DNA from: Dipteris shenzhenensis
Taxonomy: Eukaryota; Polypodiophyta; Polypodiopsida; Gleicheniales
Direction: 5' to 3' (one strand)
Length of the DNA stretch: 64,000 nt
Assembly (NCBI GenBank): GCA_047967505.1
Contig: CM106540.1
Shown here: positions 33,001 to 45,650 of the stretch, piece after piece
Layout of the letters: each line of letters opens with the position of its first letter
Numbering within the stretch: position 1 is the first letter of the stretch
Made by a program: the position numbers and the translations under genes
The notes under the pieces: model-generated
Seen by the model: only the letters and a program-made list of their open reading frames with translations
What the model was told of the DNA's origin: nothing
Databases searched by the model: none

Positions 33001-33354
33001 ATATGTAGGATGGTATGTTGTACATGAGGGGATGGAAGGGAGAATATGTCAAGCGATGGAAGAGTGCATATGCTCGTATCCATCTTGTCTCATTTTGTAC
33101 TTGAAAGCTAGAACCTTATGCGCTACAAGTAATGTTGTTGTGTTGTAATTATTCAGATTGTGGATGATTTGTTATACATAATAGCTAGAGCCAACCTTGT
33201 GACTTGCAAATACTTTCAAGGCAACATCAAGAAAAAGGAGAGGACACTCAAATATGTGAAATCAAATTTTATATTTTCAAGTCACAAGGATTGATCTAGC
33301 TATCATGTGCACTAATTCACCTCCATATATTTCAACATTTCTGCATTAACTTTA
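33001..33354. other. 3' flank of hAT pseudogene
   Basis: The sequence GGATGG-GTATGTTGTACATGAGG near 33008 resembles the preceding coding end near 32895, so a short duplication of the tail is likely. No gene. Confidence 0.35.
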
Positions 33355-33795
33355 CAAGTCCACCTAATCCACTTAAATCACTTATACGACTTAGTCCACT
33401 TAAACCATGTAGTCCACTAGAACCATTTAAACCACATAGCTCACTTAAACCACCCTATCCACTTAACCCACTTATACCACTTCATTCACTTATATCACTT
33501 AAACCACTTAATTCATAGTAAATCACTTAATCAATTCTAACCACTTAGACTACACTAATCCACAATATGCACTTAATCCACATTACGCTTTACATTAGCT
33601 CCACTTAATTCACATTAACTCACTTAACATTACATTAGCTCCACTTAGTCCACTTAATTCACATTAACTCACTTAACATTACATTAGCTCCACAGTCCAT
33701 TTAATTCACATTAAATCACTTAGTCCACTTAAACCACTTAATCAATTCCAACCACTTAATCCACATTATGCACTTAATCCAAATCATTATATTCA
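33355..33795. repeat. CCACTTAA/TCCA minisatellite
   Basis: Many degenerate copies of a ~12-bp word, CCACTTAAACCA or CACTTAATTCA, with a longer period of about 50 bp near 33590-33700 (CATTACATTAGCTCCAC). Confidence 0.8.
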
Positions 33796-33841
33796 AAGAA
33801 GAATATTACAAAGTTATGTATGAAGTTTACATAATTATGCA

Positions 33842-34728
33842 CTAGGTCCCACGTCTGTCATTCCTTGAGTGCTTGGTTGGTCCTGCAGCCCACGAATCTA
33901 TATTGGTTAGGTCCTCAAAATCAAATGTGTCAATATCCGCAGCGGCATCTAAGTCTCTAAAAGTATGTCTATAGCGTGCAAGCTCAGACTCCAATGTGTG
34001 TACACGTGCTTGCAAGTCCTCAATCTCTTTGGCTTGAGTTGCAAGACGAGCTTGTAACTCCTAAACAGTAACACCCTATTGATGGAGAGGTATGTTAGAT
34101 GTGGCCAAGTCAACAAGATCATTATGTGCCTAGGGAGTTAGCATGTGAGGCATGGACTCTCTATTCTCTGTCCTTGCTGGCTTGTGCTTTGCAAGACATC
34201 CCTTTCTTGTTCCTAATAAGTGATGCTTGCCATTCCAATCCACACACCAATGCAAGACGTCGCGGACATACACATGTTGAATGAAGAACATGGGTATCTG
34301 TTGGTTGTTGGGTATTCTCCCTTCCACCTCTATGAATCGCTAGAGAAGGATGTGGGCAAGGGTTTTGTGCCACAAGTCTGACAACTTGGGCTACGCATAT
34401 TTGTTTCTAGCTTTCTGGATCAAAGAAAGAAGGTGTTTCTTATGAACTCCGATGGACAAAGCCTTTGTACTTGCCAAAGAGAGAGCGGGTTGCCTTGTAT
34501 GGTGTCGTCATCCATCGGACCAGTGGTAAAAATACCTAGCCCCTCCCTTCCCATCCTCTCTCTTTGCTCTTGCAAGATAGCTTGAGCCTCGGCATGATTT
34601 AGTTGGTCTGCTAAATCAACCTCTTGAGGCACAAAAGTGGCTTCTGGACCCTCGTGAAGTGGAGGTTCCTCTAGTTGGGGAGGATCCTATGGGAGAACTT
34701 TCTCTAAGTTCTCTCCCTCCATGCTCAT
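33842..34728 (-). pseudogene. Coiled-coil protein pseudogene, unknown family
   Basis: The start MSMEGENLEKVLP at 34728 is followed by an acidic region, then a helical stretch (LADQLNHAEAQAILQEQRER) and FTTGPMDDDTIQGNPLSLW. After a frame change near 34430 another frame reads on to the end with a few stops: VYVRDVLHWCVDWNGKHHL near 34200-34260, and a C-terminal coiled coil (LQARLATQAKEIEDLQARVH, ending LARYRHTFRDLDAA) with a TAG at 33842-33844. I do not recognise the family. It lies directly downstream of a kinase pseudogene on the same strand. Confidence 0.45.
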
Positions 34729-35149
34729 ACTTAACCTAAAAAATGACAACAAGATAGAATTATTTTATAACCCTAAATAGTATTAAGCAATTAATTTCAA
34801 CATGGATACTTATTGCATCATTCACTTATACAAAAAATATTTAAACATTTATTATCGCATCATTTATCTTATCAAGAAATTATACCATCATTTATATCAC
34901 ATCATTCACTTATACAAACAATATTTAAACATTAATTATGGCATTATCAGCTCATTTTAAATATACAAACTTGAATGATGGAGTGGAGACTTGGATGATA
35001 TACAAAAATAACAATGTTACAAGTATTCGTATTACAAATTGTCCAAGGAAGACTCAGTCATTTGCTAGTCTATGTCCTTGGTTTGGACTGAGCTGTATGC
35101 CACATCTAGGAGCAATATCAAAACCCCACAAAAATCAATAGTGCTTGGA
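34729..35149. other. AT-rich spacer
   Basis: Holds a loose repeat of CATCATTTAT and ACAAA-ATATTTAAACATTAATTAT near 34815-34950. No gene is seen. Confidence 0.4.
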
Positions 35150-36749
35150 TGTCTGTTCGGTTGTGCTCACTTTCCCTAAACCACAAATCATCGTAGATGC
35201 CCAATTAGAGCTTCTACGAGTCCAGTATTGGTCGATGGTGCACACATTTCTATGATCTTCAAGATGTGATGAGACATAGCGTACACATCTTGTGCAACAT
35301 CGAAAGGGGATCAGTGCACAGGCACTCTGGAGCAACGTGGCGAAATCTTGCAATGAAACCCCACACAGTGTTGGGGCTGTCATTTGGTAATGTTGGATAG
35401 TGCTTGCTAGTGCTTGTCAGTGTCATCATTCCCCAATCACAAATGCCTAGATACACTTCCTCGAATGACTCAAAGAAGCGTAGCATAATGTTTTGCACAT
35501 GCAAATCATTATGCAAGACATTGTGTTGGCACATGTAATGAATAGTGCAAACAAGTGCACTTAAAATATCAAATACATGTTGATGGACCCGTGGAGCTCT
35601 AGCACACATTTTTGCATCATCTCTATGAAACACCAAAGATGGTCACTTTTTCCATCATGTCCAAGGTAGGTTAGCCATATTTCCAAATGATTTCCATTCC
35701 AGAATGGAAATATTATCATTGGTTTATCATCATGGACTAGACCTATAGCTCAAATGATGCCCGGATATATGACATTGCCCAAGCACATGGCTTCTTCCAA
35801 GGCTCTAGCCTTTAATGCATTGGTGGGCATAGAAAGCTTTAGCACCTTACATGCATAAATTGTGTGCAGATCAAATGAAGCGACAAGAAGATCGCACATG
35901 CTGACTGTTCCATGTGTACAGCCTCATGAGTCTTTCCACTAGTGCATGTTCATGCAAGCCATGTGATGCAGGTGGTGCTTATGTAGGCGAGAATGAGGGA
36001 GATGGAAATCTATCTGCTTGTGCAGATAGATTGTGCATTCTTGGTGTAGGCGAGTATGAAGGAGATGGAAATTGGTCTATGTGTGCAGCAAGAGGCACAA
36101 ACAGAGAAGCAAAAGAAGTTGCAAAACGTGGGTGCGCATGTGATGGGAGATGTGGACCGAGTGGAGGAATTGCTTGTGGGTATGGAAGAACTTGGGGAAA
36201 AGGGAGATGAGGGAAGACAGGCTGTGGTGGATGCATTGATGCATATGCTTGGCATGGTTGCAGTGGTGCTTGTGGCTATGGTGGGTACAATGTGGCTTGT
36301 GACTGGGGGCGTGGGTGCATTGATGCTTGTGGCTATGGTTGTGCTTGGGGACATGGGTGCATTGATGGAAGGGAGGATGAGGTAGCTCCTTTGCCTTTAA
36401 AACCTCGCCACACATTCTTGATGTACATGACCCTGGCTTTTATAGCAGGACCCTCTCACTTCGTATCACAGGAGGTGATGTCTTGATCTATTTGATCAAG
36501 GCACCATTGACTGTCCAACATGAAGTGGTGCATGGTTGGATATCGGTCACGCAAGGTCCTCCCTCCACGCTCTGCCATTGTCCCAACCAAATTTTGTCCA
36601 CCGCTTTCAACATTGTTGAAAGCTGTCTCAATGATGTCCTGATCGACATTCATTATTAAGAAGTGTACATTCTCAGTTTTCATCACCTTTCTCTGAGTTT
36701 TACTGAGATCAAGTTACTGCAACTTCCTCTTCTCAAATGCGTGGGCCAT
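35150..36749 (-). pseudogene. Second DWG-type protein-kinase pseudogene
   Basis: The start MAHAFEKRKLQ at 36749 is followed by KTENVHFLIMNVDQDIIETA and RYPTMHHFMLDSQWCLDQID near 36510-36690. A Pro/Gln/His-rich linker lies at 36000-36400. The kinase fold begins near 35870: DLHTIYACKVLKL (the lysine of the VAIK position), helix C ARALEEAMCLGN, and a hinge FPFWNGNHLEIW near 35690. After a frameshift near 35635 comes helix E with HNDLHVQNIML near 35480-35515, ICDWG near 35438, RHVAPE near 35330, and in another frame QDVYAMSHHILKII near 35265. As in the kinase relic at 18.4-19.9 kb, catalytic loop H-x-D-L-H-x-x-N and DWG replace HRDLKxxN and DFG. Stops and frameshifts make it a pseudogene. Confidence 0.6.
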
Positions 36750-37007
36750 CTAATATCCAATAAGCTGCAACACAGAATTCAAAAAACAATTCAGTGCTAG
36801 GTGCGATAAGAAACTGATTAAGCCATAACAATTAACAATGTGCCAAGTAGTCTCAAAAAAGACCTAGGGATAACCTCTCAACTCAAGTTCACATCATGTA
36901 ATAGACTACAAAAAATCAAAACATAAAAAAGAAGCATGTAACCTACACAAAAAATGACCTAGGTATAACCCTAACCATGGACTTCACCATCTAACACTAG
37001 GCTTCAA
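36750..37007. other. Spacer, no gene seen
   Basis: TGTGTTGCAG on the reverse strand just above the kinase start could be a splice acceptor for an upstream exon. No exon was identified. Confidence 0.3.
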
Positions 37008-37285
37008 CTGCAACACACAACTTTCAAGGGACAATTGAGTGCCAAACTAAGTGTCTAAGAGCACATCACATGATATCTAACTTAGACTGCAACATACAAC
37101 TATCAAGGACAGTTGAGTGCCAAACTAAATTTCTAAGAGCACATCGCATGATATCTAACTTAGACTGCAACACACAACTATCAAGGGACAGTTGAGTGCT
37201 AGACTAAGTGTGCTTGAAAACATCTCTAAACTTAGACTACAACACACAATTCTCAAAGGAGAGATGAGTGCCAGAATAAGCATTT
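37008..37285. repeat. ~78-bp tandem repeat, four copies
   Basis: CTGCAACACACAAC or close variants lie at 37008, 37087, 37165 and 37237. Each is followed by AAGGGACA-TTGAGTGCCA, and the inner copies also by AAGAGCACATC. Confidence 0.85.
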
Positions 37286-37404
37286 ATTTGAATTTTAAAA
37301 AAATGCCCAATTTAATGCAACTTAGCATTAAAGGTTTTAGAGGACTACTGGATGCTTGGTAGTTAAGATGGATGGTATCCACTCCTCTATTATCCCAGGC
37401 ATTG

Positions 37405-37745
37405 TTAAAATTTCTCTTGGCATTCGCATACCAATTGTTGTGTCTTAGCAAGGCATTGTTTATCCATGATGGTATAGGGAAGGTATTGGGGTATCCCCTA
37501 TGCCCCTTGGGTGTCATAGGCCTTCTATTAGTTAGAATTCCCTAGGTCTCCTCACTCTCCTTGGGTACTTGGTTGAAATTTCTCTTGGCATTCGCATACC
37601 AATTGTTGTGTCTTAGCAAGGCATTGTTTATCCATGATGGTATAGGGAAGGTATTCAGATATCCCCTATGCCCCTTGGGTGTCATAGGCCTTCTATTAGT
37701 TAGAATTCCCTAGGTCTCCTCACTGTCCTTGGGTACTTGGTTGAT
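37405..37745. repeat. 168-bp near-identical tandem duplication
   Basis: The unit AAATTTCTCTTGGCATTCGC... starts at about 37405 and 37573 and differs at only a few positions, the largest cluster being GGGGTATC versus CAGATATC. It ends TTGGGTACTTGGTTGA, which recurs at the end of the second unit. The low divergence suggests a recent event compared with the decayed surroundings. Confidence 0.9.
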
Positions 37746-37747
37746 TA

Positions 37748-38200
37748 GGTTACCGTTCGAGGGCGAGCTGCTAGGTAAGGTGACATGGTTAAGGTAGCCA
37801 TGTGCTCATCTGTCCCATTTTGTATTATCACCTTATCAAGACCCCTTCCTACTTTAAAAGCACCTTTCTTAGTTGCCTCTACAAGATGAAATGTGCTAGC
37901 CTTGTATCTTTTGTCTTTCTTATGAAGCTCTTTACTGAAGGCCTTTGCATGGGCCCTTGTAATTACATTCAAAGATACCAAAGATACTTAGCCTCTCTCA
38001 ACATTCAATAAATCAATGCTAGACTTAGGGTCATTGTCAATTCTAGCTAGCCTTCGCATCAAGCAATACTCATAAATATGATCTACCCTAAAACTAGAGC
38101 ACATTCGATGTAGTTGTGGCGATAGCTAGCATAGTTTGGTCATCCCTGTAGGTAAAAAGTGAGATCCTTGGCATTTATAACAAGTAAATTGTTGGTTAGC
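37748..38200 (-). pseudogene. Retrotransposon gag zinc-knuckle relic
   Basis: On the reverse strand a frame reads QQFTCYKCQGSHF near 38165-38200, like a damaged CCHC knuckle. A region with IDLLNVERG follows, then NVITRAHAKAFSKELHKKDK at 37905-37970, a basic stretch like the linker between gag and protease in plant Ty3/gypsy elements. No protease follows because the tandem duplication starts there. The assignment is tentative. Confidence 0.35.
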
Positions 38201-38739
38201 CTATCCCTTATATGGACACTGGCCCTTGACACATATATTTTTGAATAGGTGGCTTTCTTATCAAGGTATTCATATCCTTACCCTTTTGAGAAACAAGAGC
38301 CTTTTGGTAGACTGGTATGTAGGGATCATATTGCATAACATAATGACTTATATAATTGGACTGATTCATAGTATTATCATAATGGGAATGATCACTTCCA
38401 TTGAGCTTCCACTAAGGGTGTGATCCAACAAGTCTTCCCAATCACTAGTCGGCAATTCCTCAACCAACAGCTAGTTCATAAGAGTGATTTGCAGTGGAGG
38501 TGGTTGAGGTCCCAATATTAGCGAGGGTAATGGGATGTTTCAAGCTCTAAATTGCCTTTGATTGGAAGGTGTGGCTCCTTGTATTTCTAATCATCTCTAA
38601 TTGGATAGATTGAGAGGTGCAAGCAATATCAATGGTGGCCGTTGTTGGTACATGGTTGGGGAATTGCCTAAGGATATCAACATTGTGATGTCACATGATT
38701 TTTCCAATGTCCACAATGGGTTAATCCCTTATTGGTTTC

Positions 38740-39424
38740 ATTACTCACAAATCAAGGGAAAGATCTGAAGACCAAGATGATTGTTGAAGATGCAGTAAAG
38801 GACAAGGTTCAAAGGGGCTACGCCAAGAACCACTCTAATGACAATGTACCTCACACTATGGTAGCTTGGAAGAGAAGGAGGAAAAGGACAAGACATGCCA
38901 TTAAAGGTGGGTATTTCCCCACATCTTTGATTTAGAATTTTTGTGTGTGTAGTCAATAAGGGTTCTTTGCCTTGGGATGTCCCTCTTAAATTATTGTTAT
39001 TGTTATGTGTTACCTTGTTGGATCTAAGGGTATTCCCATGCATAGTCATTGTCTGTCTCCGAATTGTAAACCAACAGACCAAAGTCAGAGTGAGATCATG
39101 TTGGGAATGAGGTCATTAATTTGCAGGGGGGAATGGACAAATTCATGTAATGGGATCCAGAGTCCTAAGGTCTAAGGTTGTGAGTGTGTGAACACATGGT
39201 GTGCCTGGATAGGTGTCAGTAGGTGTGATTGAGTGAATCTAGGTGTGTGATGTGTGAGTAAGAGAATCATGGAACTGATTGAGAGATTTGTGGATCTAGA
39301 TGCTCTACTGAGCTCACATATGATGTCACTATTGGATGTACCTGGAGCCTATATATTGGGCCTATCTCTCTTGAATAAACACTCTCTTTTGCCTCACTTG
39401 CTGAATCCTTTTGCAACTCCAACA
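38740..39424 (+). mobile_element. 3' end of non-autonomous LTR element (copy B)
   Basis: The 3' LTR spans about 39134-39424 and ends CTCCAACA. A purine tract GCAGGGGGGAA (39124-39133) precedes it. Internal sequence from about 38740 encodes HTMVAWKRRRKRTR and KGGYFPTS, shared with the reverse-oriented copy at 49.6-51.8 kb. The 5' LTR and primer site are missing, and the right LTR end abuts the integrase of copia-1. Confidence 0.8.
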
Positions 39425-42000
39425 TTGTGGTTGCCACACTCTCAATAAACGTCACATAATAATGGCATCCACCAATAGAAGCAGCTTTGGTTGTCCAAAC
39501 ATCTGAATGGATCACTTCCAAAGGTCTTCTGCTCACCTTAGCATTTTTGGGAAATGCATGTCTGGCCTGCTTACCCATTTGGCATGCTTCACATACCTTT
39601 TGCATTCCCTCAACTCTTGAATTTAGGCAAACCTGCAACAATGTTTTTCGTTTGCATAGATTTCAGCCTTTGTATATTCACGTGCCCAATGCGCTTGTGC
39701 CATATCTCAATATCTGCAATGACACCTCTCCCATGCGCAAACATAGCAGCTTTCACCTCAGGCATATCAACATCCAAGGTGAACATTCTGCCATTTTTGT
39801 TGCCTTTTGCAATCAAGCGGCACTTATTTTTGAAGTCCTCAATAAAGCATCCATCAGGATTAAATCTAACCTGCAAACCTTGCTCAACCATCTGGCCAAC
39901 TGAAACCAGGTTCTTAGTGATTTTTGGAACATGAAGTACATCTGCCAAGTACTTCGTTTTGCCATCCTGCATAGCCAATGGCACTTTACCAACCTGCATA
40001 ATTGGGTGTGCAGTATCATCACCTGTTTCAACATAACCTGGCTTATCCAAATTTCTAACATCATGAAACCACTCACCATGACTGGTCATGTGGTTAGAGG
40101 CACCTGAATCAACATACCAAACATCATTGCAAGATCCAGCATCTCCTGACATGGAGTTAACCATATGCTGCATCACAAAAAGGTGCTCATTTCTGTCGTC
40201 ACCATGCCCACTTGATGATGCATAGTTGCTTTGCTGCAACTTCCCACTTTTGATGTCATTCTGCTTTTTATAGCATGTATTCTCCTTGTGTCCAGGCTTT
40301 CCACAATAATAGCATTTTGTGCTGCTATTTACTTGCTGGTTCCTTTGCCATGAACCATGGCCTCTTTGGCTCCCCTTGCCTCTAGAACTACCACGTCCTC
40401 CTCCATAGGACTGGTTTTCCTGTTGTTGCTGCTGGTTCTGATTTCCTACACGGCCACCAAAACGGCCTCTTCCTCTACCCCTGCCTCTACCTGTATTCGA
40501 GTAGAAGGCAGTCTCTTGAGAAGTTGAGGTGGCTGAACCACCATTCCTTTGCTCTTCACTCAGCAAGAGAGCAATAAGTTCCTGAAAATCAAGAAATGTT
40601 TCACGGACTCCAATGGATGTCCGAAACTGTGCATAATCCTTCCCAAGACCATTCAAGGTCACGGACACTAAGTCCTCATCATCAACAGGTGCTCCAATGG
40701 AGGCAAGAGAATCTGCAAGGCCTTTCACCTTCAAGGAATACTCATTTATATTCAGATTTTTCCTTTGCACATTGTGCAACTCCTGCTTTAGCTGCATCTT
40801 TCGTGCTTTGGTATTTGTGTATACAGCTTCACCAATGTATCCCATGCCTCCTTAGGCGTCTCTACATCCTGTATATGCACAATCATAGAATCTGAAATGC
40901 TAACAGACAGCCAATACAAGCATTTTCTGGCTTTTTCATGCCATTCTTTAAAGGCCTTCAATTCAGCAGGGGTGGGAGCAACACCCAACACTGGTTCTGC
41001 AGTTTTACCACTGATGTACTCCCAAACTCCCTTTCCCATAAGGAAGTTTGTCATCCTGAACTTCCATGCTTGGAATTTGTTCTTGTCAAGCTTCTCACTG
41101 ACAATGGTAGACAGATTCTCAGACATTTTACAAATCACGAATTGCAACAGCAACCTGTAAACACAGCAAATGCCTCACAAGAGCAAATAGCAAAACTTCT
41201 GCAAACAGCCTCACAGGGGCAGATCCGCAACACTGACGAAAGTGGTATTTCACCACATAGTCACTTCCTAGTGACGATTTTGCATCAACAGGCAACAGGC
41301 ATGAATATGCAACTCCCAATATCTCTGCACACAGGCATACGATGCAATTTCTGTGGCACCTTTCCACCGACTAGCCGCACAGTGGTCGCACAGCGAAAAA
41401 TAGGGCCTTTTTATGAGTGCCTGCGAAGAACTTCCGCCTTCAAAATGGGCCCCAAAACGGCCTCAAACCCAAAAAATAAAGTCACCGAGGGCTTCGCCTT
41501 GCCCGCAGCATATACTACGCTCTCGCCACACACTGCGAAGGGCCTCTCAATCTGAAACAGTGCACTCCTGCACTTCTAGCTGTGCTACCTGCAGAGATTT
41601 GCTCCCAAACTCGAAATAGGAAAGCAACACTGGTCCTCTTACTAGGACACCACAAACTTGGCTTGCTTTCTTGAGCTCCTTACCACGAACAAGGCTCTGA
41701 TACCATGTAAAGAATAAGGGAGAGAGATAGGAGACTCAAGTGCAGCTTTCTTCACAACACACAAAAGAGAGAGGACACAAGGTTGGAGGGTGAAGCCTTT
41801 CTTCACTTTTGCACACAACAACAATACAATAGAAGAGGGAAATACCCTATATGTCAAAACCTAGAATACGTGGTTCATATGTGAACCCAAACCAAAAACA
41901 TACGTGGTAGTCTAACTACACCACGAGTACAACTATCATAGGCGGTGACATAAATGATAGTCATCTAGGAGATATATCGGGGGTAGAGCTTGATATCTCA
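39425..42000 (-). mobile_element. Copia-1: truncated Ty1/copia element
   Basis: The 5' LTR is 41706-42000 on the reverse strand, opening TGAGATATCAAGCTC and closing with CA at 41706. The primer site GCTCTGATACCA, read forward, at 41694-41705 is the exact complement of the initiator-Met-tRNA site. A leader of about 570 bp, then gag and part of pol follow. The element stops in integrase at about 39446, where LTR sequence of copy B begins, so RT, RNase H and 3' LTR are gone. Confidence 0.85.
39446..41126 (-). pseudogene. Copia-1 gag-protease-integrase relic
   Basis: Gag starts MSENLSTIVSEKLDKN at 41126 (KLDKNKFQAWKFRM is typical of plant copia UBN2-type gag) and shifts frame near 40820. One frame then runs 40845-39610 through a perfect CCHC knuckle CYYCGKPGHKENTC, protease VWYVDSGASNHMT with intact catalytic DSG, VLHVPKITKNLVSVGQM and pre-integrase IWHKRIGHVNIQRL. 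A further shift leads to CQMGKQARHAFPK and PLEVIHSDVW, with the first integrase Asp, ending GCHYYVTFIE at about 39446. The rest of the integrase is absent. Apart from two shifts the reading frame is well kept, so it is younger than most relics here. Confidence 0.85.
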
Positions 42001-45000
42001 ACATAGCATGCACATAACCTGGCGGCTGCTCCATATAGACCTCTTCTTGCAAATCACCATGCAAGAAGGCATTCTTCACATCCATTTGATGTAAAGACCA
42101 TCCCTTCGATATAGCCATAGCAATGATTGCTCTTACAGTTGCCATCCCAACTGGACTGAATGTTTCTTCATAATCAATGCCATATGTCTGTGCATACCCC
42201 TTGACAACTAATCTTGCCTTGTATCTGCTCACAGAACCATCTATATTGTGCTTCACCTTATAAACCCACTTGCAGCCAATCGCATTCTTGTCTTTAGGCA
42301 AAGGCACCAATTCCCATGTAGCATTTGCTTCCAAGACATCCATTTCTTCATCCATGGCTTTCTCCCATTTTTCTTTTCCCATGGCTTGCTCAAAAGAAGT
42401 GGGTTCTGGTTCTTGTATCACTTTGACCATATTGGCATAGTGAATGGCTGTAAATCCATCATATTTCAGCCTATCTATAGGATACTTGACTCTAGTAGAC
42501 TTGCGCAAAATAGGCTCACTACCAGGTGCTCTCAAAACATCCCTTGTCTTCCTTACTCCAGGTGTAACAATAGAAGGAATACCCAACTCATCATCAAGCT
42601 CTGTTCTGAGCCACTGGATTCACCATCCACATAAGAATGACCTGCATTCACATCAACCATGGGCTAATCTACTTTCTCTTTTCCTTTTCGTGATACTTGC
42701 ATACCACTATCTTCATTGCTTTGAGGAGATTCTCCTAATCTCAATCTACCTGTCCATGGTGAAGTATGTGAACCACTGCTAGAGGACACTATAAGTCCAC
42801 TAATATTTTGTGATTGCTGTTGTGAATTCTGTGCAGCATTACCATTTTGTGCATCTACATCATCAATCACATTTATTGGTTTATACCAGCTGCTCATCTC
42901 ATCAAAAACAACATCTCTGCTCACTGTAAACTTACGAGTAGAAGGATTATAGCATCTATACCCTTTCTGTTGCAGAGAATAACCAATAAAGATGCACTTC
43001 TCAGCTTTTGGATCCAACTTGGATCTCAACTCATCTGGCACATGAACATAGGCAATGCAACCAAAAACTTTCAAATGAGAAATGTCTAGTTTCCTACCAG
43101 TATACCTCTCCTCTGGCATCATGCCATGTATTGTTGCAGTGGAAGTCCTGTTCATTATGTAGACTGTTGTAGCAACTGCTTCAACCCAATAAAAATCTGG
43201 CAGGTCTTTTTCATCGAGCATAGCACAAGATACCTCTCCAATATGCTTGTTTTTTCCTTTCTACAAGTCCATTTTGCTGTGGGGTATGATTGCATGAATA
43301 TTGGTGCTTTATGCCATGCTCCTGCAGGAACCTTGCAAACTCATTTGAGAGGTACTCTCCCCCTCCATCTGACCTTAGGCATTTTATTTGCAAGCCTGTT
43401 TCTTTTTCAACCATAGGTTTAAAAGCTTTGAAATGCCCAAGCACTTCACTTTTCTTTTTCATAAAATACACCCAAACTTTCCTGCTGTAGTCATCAATAA
43501 AAGTGACAAAATAATGATAGCCTCCAATAGATGCAACTTTAGTAGTCCACACATCAGACTGGATTAATTCCAATGGCCTCTTACTCTCTTGAACATGTCT
43601 AGGAAATGGTTTCCTTGCCTGTTTTCCAAATTGATAGGCTTCACATAACTTATGCATTTCTGCAACCTTGAACTTAGGCAATCCTGCAATAATATTTTGG
43701 GCCTACATTAATTTAAGTCGCTGTACATTAACATGACCAATGCATTTATGCCAAATATCAATATCTGCAACTACACCGGTCCCATGTGCAAAAATTGCTG
43801 CACTCAATTTAGGCATGTCCACATCCAACGTAAACATCTTTCCCTTCTTCTTCCCTTTTGCTATCAAGCGACCTTTATTTTTCATATCCTCAAGAAAGCA
43901 TCCATGAGGATTAAATCTGACTTGCAAGCCCTACTCAACCATTTAACCAACAGAAACCAAGTTCTTGGTGATGTTCGGGACATGAAATACATCAAACAGG
44001 TATTTCTTTTTCCCATCCTACATAGACAAAGAAATTTTACCAATTTGCACAATAGGATGCGCAGTATCATCACTAGTCTCCACAAATCCTGGTTTTTCCA
44101 TTTTCCTTGCATCCTACATCCATTCTGCATGACCTGTCATGTGGTTTGAAGCGTCTGAGTCAACATACCACACATCATTGCTTTCTTCTGCACTTGTCAT
44201 AGAATTGGTCTATGTGTGTTCTATGTTTTCATTTGTTGAATGCACTCTGAACATAGAACACTCATCAAGAGAAATTGTGAGCAAGAATTTTCAACAAACA
44301 TTAGCACTTCTACAATGAGCATCTCTCATGAAACCTGTCTATAGGATGCATTTGTTCGTACTAACTGTGAATCTAGGTATGAAGGTGATAAAGATGCACG
44401 ATGCAATTGTGGAAAAGGTGAACATGCAAAAGTTTTTAGCAAAGAAAGGCCATTTGGGACTCACAGCTAGGGATGACTTTGACTTGTAAGGAATTGCCAA
44501 ATGTTTTTAAAACTTTTTTTTCCCCACAAATGTAAGGAATTACCAAATGTATCATCACTAGTCTCCACAAATCCTAGTTTTTCCATTTTCCTTGCATCCT
44601 ACATCCATTCTGCATGACCTGTCATGTGGTTTGAAGCATCTGAGTCAACATACCACACATCATTGCTTTCTTCTGCACTTGTCATAGAATTGGTCATGTG
44701 CTGCACCATAAACAAATGCTCATTTCTATCATCACCCTATCTACTAGAGGATGCATAATTGCCTTGCTGCAATTTTCTATTCATAATGTCATTCTGCTTT
44801 TTATAGCAATCTTTAGCCATATGACCCATTTTACCATAGTAGTAGCATTCAACATTTCTATTTGCATTTTGGCCTCTCTGCCATCCACCACGACCTCTTT
44901 GGCTCCCCCTGCCTCTAAGGTTACCACGTCCTCCTCCATAGGACTGGTTTTCTTGAATTTGCTACATATTCTGATTTCTGGCATGGCCTCCAGATCGGCC

Positions 45001-45650
45001 TGCTCTACCTTTGCCTCTACCTCTTCTAGCATTTGAGTAGAAGACAGTTTCTTTTGAAATTCCTCCTGAAGAAGATGCACCACCATTTCTCTGCAATCAA
45101 CTCCTCAAAATCAAGAAATTTTTCACGGACGGCAATGGATGTCCGGAACTATGCATAATCCTTTCCTAGACCATTCAAGGTCATAGAAACTAAATCATCA
45201 TCTTCCATCCGCGACCCAATGGAAGAAAGTGCATCTGCAATCTTCTTCACCTTCATGTGGTAGTCATTGATGCTCATATTCTCTCTGCACATTATGCAAC
45301 TCCTGCTTGAGCTGCATTTTCCTGGCTTGCATATTTGTGCTGTACATTTTTGTCAAAGTATCCCACGCCTCCTTCGGCGTGCTTACATCTTGAATATGCA
45401 GAATCATAGAATCTAAAATACTGATAGACAGCTAGTACATAACTTTTCTGGCTCTCTCATGCCATCCTTTAAATGCCTGCAACTCTTGTTGATTAGGAAC
45501 ATTAGGAATAACTGGTTCTTGTTCAGCTCCAATAATGAACTCCCAATAGCCTTTTCCCTTAAGGAAATTCGTCATTCTAAACTTCCATGCTTGGAAGTTG
45601 TTCTTGTCAAGTTTTTCAGTGACTATCTGTGAAAGAGCATCAGACGCCAT
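42001..45650 (-). pseudogene. Copia-2 gag-pol relic with complete integrase core
   Basis: Gag starts MASDALSQIVTEKLDKN at 45650, with stops near 45430 and frameshifts near 45300 and 45085. A Gly/Arg-rich segment and a knuckle CYYYGKMGHMAKDC (second Cys lost) follow at 44781-45086. The protease/pre-integrase region is duplicated around a foreign 353-bp block. Integrase at 43211-43681 has QSDVW, CLRSDGGGEY and NGLVERKKQ, the full D-D-E triad. It continues 42664-43221 (FGCIAYVHVP, RDVVFDEM). RT starts at 42586 and includes [36 protein letters not shown] and EQPPGYV, then stops at the copia-1 LTR, so the YVDD motif is missing. Confidence 0.85.
44209..44561. other. Foreign 353-bp block between duplicated copia segments
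   Basis: About 135 bp of copia protease sequence at 44069-44208 is repeated at 44562-44700 (493-bp period). The block between has no copia similarity that I can see. On the + strand it can read NCESRYEGDKDARCNCGKG, then EHAKVFSKERPFG, ending in a stop. It may be filler DNA captured at a repair junction; the origin is unknown. Confidence 0.6.

Noticed and set aside
36010-36415. Long forward-strand Gly/Val/Met-rich frames
   Set aside because: They are antisense shadows of the Pro/Gln/His-rich linker of the reverse-strand kinase relic.
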